This document shows, piece by piece, positions 39,690 to 42,324 of a stretch of DNA of 42,324 nt. The translations under genes and the position numbers were made by a program. The notes under the pieces were generated by a model. That model did not search any database, had not been told where the DNA came from, and was given only the letters and a program-made list of their open reading frames with translations. Within the stretch, counting starts at the first letter, position 1. Each line of letters starts with the position of its first letter. This DNA is from Desulfarculus sp. (GTDB lineage Bacteria; Desulfobacterota; Desulfarculia; Desulfarculales; Desulfarculaceae). Where the stretch lies: the NCBI GenBank assembly GCA_016208115.1, contig JACQYR010000133.1:1-42324 (forward strand), written 5' to 3'.

Positions 39690-41465
39690 CTAGTTGCCGC
39701 CCAGGGTCTTGGTGTAGTGCTGCTGGAACAGGGTGCGCAGAAAGGCCTCGGTGTCCAGCACGGCCTGGTCGGAGAGCAGGAAGTCGTATTGCCCCGTGCG
39801 GTCGCGCACCAGCTTGAGCCCTGGCTCCAGGACCTGGTCCAGACGATTCAAGTAATAACTTAAAGCACACTCCTCGGCAGCGGCCCCCGCCAGGATGGCC
39901 ACCTCGGCGGCCTCGGTGAAGCGAATCCTGATTCCGTAGCGCTCGAAGAAGCTTACCTCGAACTCCCGCACCTGCTGCAAGCGTTCAAGCACATTCTCGA
40001 AGGCCGTGCCCAGGGTCATGCCCACCTGGTAGTACTCGTCGGCGATGAGGTCCATGCGCGCCGGGGTGAGGGGCTGGTCCAGGCGGTCGGCGTACAGGGC
40101 CTCGCGCTTGGCGATCATCTTCAATAATTCCAGGCGTTCCTGGCGGGCGGCCTCCTCGAAGCGCCGGGCGGTTTCGGGGTCAGCCGGGTCGGCCAACAGG
40201 CGCTCCAGGGAGCCTTGGGGGTCGGCCACCACCTCGGGGGAGAGCAGAAGCTCGCGTATGTCGGTGCTGGGCAGGCGCTTCTCAAAGGGCAGCAAGGCCT
40301 TTTCCAGCACCGAGACCAGGGCGCGGGCCCCGGTGCCCAGCTCGGCGGCTTGGCCGGCCAGGGTCTTGAGGGCCTGGTCCTCCAAGCGCAAATCTATGCC
40401 ATAGCTGGCGAAATCGCGCTTCTTGCTGATGACCACCGGGTTGTTGGGGTTCTGGAGGATGTGGTAGAGGTCGCCGGCGGTGAGCTCCTCCAGCACCACG
40501 GTGACCGGCAGCCGGCCCACGAACTCGGTCTCGAAGCCGAACTCCACCAGGTCCTGGCTGGTAAGCTGCCGGAAATATTCCTGGTTCTTGATGGGATCGC
40601 GCACGTCGGCGGCGAAGCCCACGGCCTTTTGGTGCTGGCGCTTCTTGATGATCTCCGGCAAGCCGCCAAAGGCCCCGGACATTATAAAGAGGATATGCCG
40701 GGTGTTGATGGTGCGCTTGTCGCGCTTGCCGGTCTTGCGGTACTTCTCGATGGCCTGGATCTGGCTGATGGGGTCGTGGGCCGTCTTGAGGTCCACCTCG
40801 GTCTCTTCCATGGGCTTCAAGAGGGCGCGCTGCACGCCGGTGCGGCTGACATCGGGGCCGATGAGGCTGTGGGCGCTGGCGATCTTGTCCACCTCGTCAA
40901 TGTAAACGATGCCGTACTGGGCCATTTCCAGGTCGTCGCCAGCCTCGTGCACCAGGTCGCGGATGAGGTCCTCCACGTCGCCGCCCACGTAGCCGGTCTC
41001 GCTGAACTTGGTGGCGTCGCCCTTGACAAAGGGCACGCCCATCTTGGCGGCGATGAGCTTGACCATGTAGGTCTTGCCCACGCCGGTGGGGCCGATCATC
41101 AGCACGTTGTTCTTGATGAGCCCCACGCCGTCGGCGGGGTCGGCGCTGGCGCGGCTGGCCAGGTAGCGGGCGCGGTTGAAGTGGGTGCAGACCTTGGTGG
41201 CCAGCACGGCCTTGGCCTCGTCCTGGCGCACGATATACTGGTCCAGGTAGGCCACCATCTCCTCGGGGCGCATGTCAAAGTTGATGCGCGCCCACACGCT
41301 GTCCTCGTCGAGCTTGTCGGCCTTGGGCAGGGGGCACAGGCGCGGGGCCAGGGCCCGGCTGCGGTCGCCGTACTTTTGGGAAAGATATTCGCTAAGTTGG
41401 CGTTCCAGTTGCTCGGGGTCGCGCCGGGTGCGCGGGCTGTCTTCGCCATTGATGGGCTTGTCCAT
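39690..41465 (-). CDS. ClpX-like AAA+ ATPase without zinc domain
   Basis: 591 residues. The AAA+ core is ClpX-like: Walker A GPTGVGKT at 126-133, SETGYVGGDVEDLIRDL, Walker B GIVYIDEVDKIAS near 184, and the sensor-region FIMSGAFGGLPEII. It lacks the N-terminal four-cysteine zinc-binding domain of ClpX and has instead a short N-terminal region and a C-terminal extension of over 100 residues. It may unfold a specific substrate or work with a different protease; no clpP is present here. The ATG at 41465 with AAGGA nine bases upstream is preferred over a 34-residue extension. Confidence 0.82.
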   Translation of the reverse strand: MDKPINGEDSPRTRRDPEQLERQLSEYLSQKYGDRSRALAPRLCPLPKADKLDEDSVWARINFDMRPEEMVAYLDQYIVRQDEAKAVLATKVCTHFNRARYLASRASADPADGVGLIKNNVLMIGPTGVGKTYMVKLIAAKMGVPFVKGDATKFSETGYVGGDVEDLIRDLVHEAGDDLEMAQYGIVYIDEVDKIASAHSLIGPDVSRTGVQRALLKPMEETEVDLKTAHDPISQIQAIEKYRKTGKRDKRTINTRHILFIMSGAFGGLPEIIKKRQHQKAVGFAADVRDPIKNQEYFRQLTSQDLVEFGFETEFVGRLPVTVVLEELTAGDLYHILQNPNNPVVISKKRDFASYGIDLRLEDQALKTLAGQAAELGTGARALVSVLEKALLPFEKRLPSTDIRELLLSPEVVADPQGSLERLLADPADPETARRFEEAARQERLELLKMIAKREALYADRLDQPLTPARMDLIADEYYQVGMTLGTAFENVLERLQQVREFEVSFFERYGIRIRFTEAAEVAILAGAAAEECALSYYLNRLDQVLEPGLKLVRDRTGQYDFLLSDQAVLDTEAFLRTLFQQHYTKTLGGN

Positions 41466-41615
41466 GGTGCTGTGTCCTTGCGCGTTAATTACGGGCCAGT
41501 CCCCGGTGATTCCAGGAAATTGCCGGCCCTTGCATAAAAATATAAGGCCGCCCCCCGGCTCTGGCAAGCAAGGGAGGCCGCGCAGTGGCCCGGGGGCTAG
41601 GCGGTTTTTTTATGG

Positions 41616-41643
41616 TTGTCAAGCGGACGGGTTTGTGTAATAT
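41616..41643 (+). promoter_or_regulatory. promoter of the tRNA-tuf operon
   Basis: TTGTCA (41616-41621) and TAATAT (41638-41643) are 16 bases apart and preceded by a T-rich stretch (TTTTTTTA) resembling an UP element. The start would lie some 90 bases before the first tRNA, fitting a stable-RNA promoter. Confidence 0.5.
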
Positions 41644-41740
41644 TACCACGGTTGTTGCCCTACTCCCTACTGGGCAGGGTCCGGCGGTTGGTTCAGTGGT
41701 CTTGCCAAGGTGGGGATGGCGGGGTATATTCCGAGCTTCG

Positions 41741-41816
41741 GCTGGCGTAGCTCAATTGGCAGAGCAGCTGATTTGTAATCAGCAGGTTGCGGGTTCGATT
41801 CCCATCGCCAGCTCCA
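41741..41816 (+). tRNA. tRNA-Thr (anticodon TGT)
   Basis: A full cloverleaf: acceptor GCTGGCG/CGCCAGC, anticodon stem GCTGA/TCAGC with loop TTTGTAA (anticodon TGT), T-arm GGGTTCGATTCCC, and an encoded CCA end. It is the first gene of the operon. Confidence 0.95.
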
Positions 41817-41924
41817 GCCAGTGGCCAGCCGGCTGGAGGCCCGTGCCAGGGCAAGGCGCGCCCCCAGGGCGCCCGCCCGCGTGAGGCAGGGACCCGGCCA
41901 ACGGCCGGACAAGAGATATATAGT

Positions 41925-42009
41925 GGTGGGGTTCCCGAGCGGCCAAAGGGAGCAGACTGTAAATCTGCCGGCGAAGCCTTCGGAGGTTCGAATCCTCCCC
42001 CCACCACCA
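41925..42009 (+). tRNA. tRNA-Tyr (anticodon GTA)
   Basis: Acceptor GGTGGGG/CCCCACC, anticodon stem GCAGA/TCTGC with loop CTGTAAA (anticodon GTA), a long variable arm as in bacterial tRNA-Tyr, T-arm GGAGGTTCGAATCCTCC, and an encoded CCA. Confidence 0.95.
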
Positions 42010-42074
42010 AAGCGCCAAGGCGTGCCGAGCGGCGTGACCGCCGGTTGAGATAAGACAGCTTGTTGTTGGGACAG

Positions 42075-42151
42075 GCCCACGTAGCTCAGTAGGTAGAGCA
42101 CTTCCTTGGTAAGGAAGAGGTTCATCGGTTCGATCCCGATCGTGGGCTCCA
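42075..42151 (+). tRNA. tRNA-Thr (anticodon GGT)
   Basis: Acceptor GCCCACG/CGTGGGC, anticodon stem CTTCC/GGAAG with loop TTGGTAA (anticodon GGT), T-arm CGGTTCGATCCCG, and an encoded CCA. Together with the TGT isoacceptor it covers the NNT, NNC and A/G-ending threonine codons. The Thr-Tyr-Thr order ahead of tuf is a common bacterial arrangement, though the usual tRNA-Gly is missing here. Confidence 0.95.
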
Positions 42152-42226
42152 CCATTTATTGGCTCCAGCGAACAGGGCGACGAGTAAGGGCGTCCCAGAT
42201 CCTTATCGCCACAAGGAGAGGTCCCC

Positions 42227-42324
42227 ATGGCCAAGGCGAAGTTCGAGCGTAAGAAGCCGCACGTTAACGTAGGGACGATTGGTCACATTGACCACGGCAA
42301 GACCACGTTGACGGCCGCGATTAC
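42227..42324 (+). CDS. tuf: elongation factor Tu, N-terminal fragment (cut by window end)
   Basis: The first 32 codons read [20 protein letters not shown] then [12 protein letters not shown], the invariant start of EF-Tu including the G1 loop [15 protein letters not shown] lies eight bases before the ATG. EF-Tu brings aminoacyl-tRNA to the ribosome. The gene follows three tRNA genes on the same strand and is probably cotranscribed with them. Confidence 0.97.
   Translation, partial: MAKAKFERKKPHVNVGTIGHIDHGKTTLTAAI

Noticed and set aside
41550-41613. Possible terminator before the tRNA promoter (CCGCC...GGCGG followed by seven T)
   Set aside because: The stem has a bulge and a loop of about 40 bases, and there is no plus-strand gene to end. 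The T-run is better explained as promoter-upstream AT-rich sequence.

Overview
The window looks like a GC-rich chromosomal segment from a sulfate-reducing Desulfobacterota (deltaproteobacterial) lineage, possibly Desulfarculales-like. Grounds: an apr-qmo sulfate-respiration locus, hemB and ahbC of the siroheme-dependent heme route, and the codon and base bias. The species assignment is inference. Nearly every gene lies on the minus strand.

1-6824 (read right to left): aprBA (adenylylsulfate reductase), a strong terminator, a separate promoter, then qmoA-qmoB, then hdrC and the first codons of hdrB. There is no qmoC; HdrCB-type genes stand in its place. aprA carries an internal deletion plus frameshift. 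6825-20807: RNase E/G, a universal stress protein, an exported metallo-beta-lactamase-fold lipoprotein, a GAF/HD-GYP protein, an orphan tape-measure-like protein with Gly-rich tandem repeats, a membrane/flavodoxin/SCP2 fusion with its MerR regulator, an EamA transporter, and glnK-amtB behind a near-consensus sigma-54 promoter. 20808-28284: a class III CoA-transferase or racemase, a dispersed inverted-repeat element, and a surface-glycan cluster (two glycosyltransferases, an AsnB-type amidotransferase, a neuA-like and a neuC-like gene). The upstream glycosyltransferase is frameshifted and neuC has lost its catalytic middle in frame.

28412-33473: two paralogous membrane hybrid histidine kinases in tandem. 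Between them lie the 3' end of ychF joined directly to the 5' end of neuC, so the duplication breakpoint can be read to the base. The full ychF copy is itself broken. 33880-39528: hemB and ahbC, genes that are neighbours in Desulfovibrio, are separated here by an exported amidohydrolase and by an AT-rich insertion. The insertion carries a plus-strand TcmP / Gp37-Gp68 (three-Cys) pair with a decayed mazEF remnant at its edge. 39690-42324: a ClpX-like AAA+ ATPase, then a plus-strand tRNA-Thr, tRNA-Tyr, tRNA-Thr, tuf operon cut by the window end.

Two matters cut across regions. Four genes (aprA, a glycosyltransferase, neuC, ychF) each lack an internal block of conserved residues, which is either real decay or a systematic assembly fault. 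The TcmP/Gp37 pair is the best candidate for a poorly described system.
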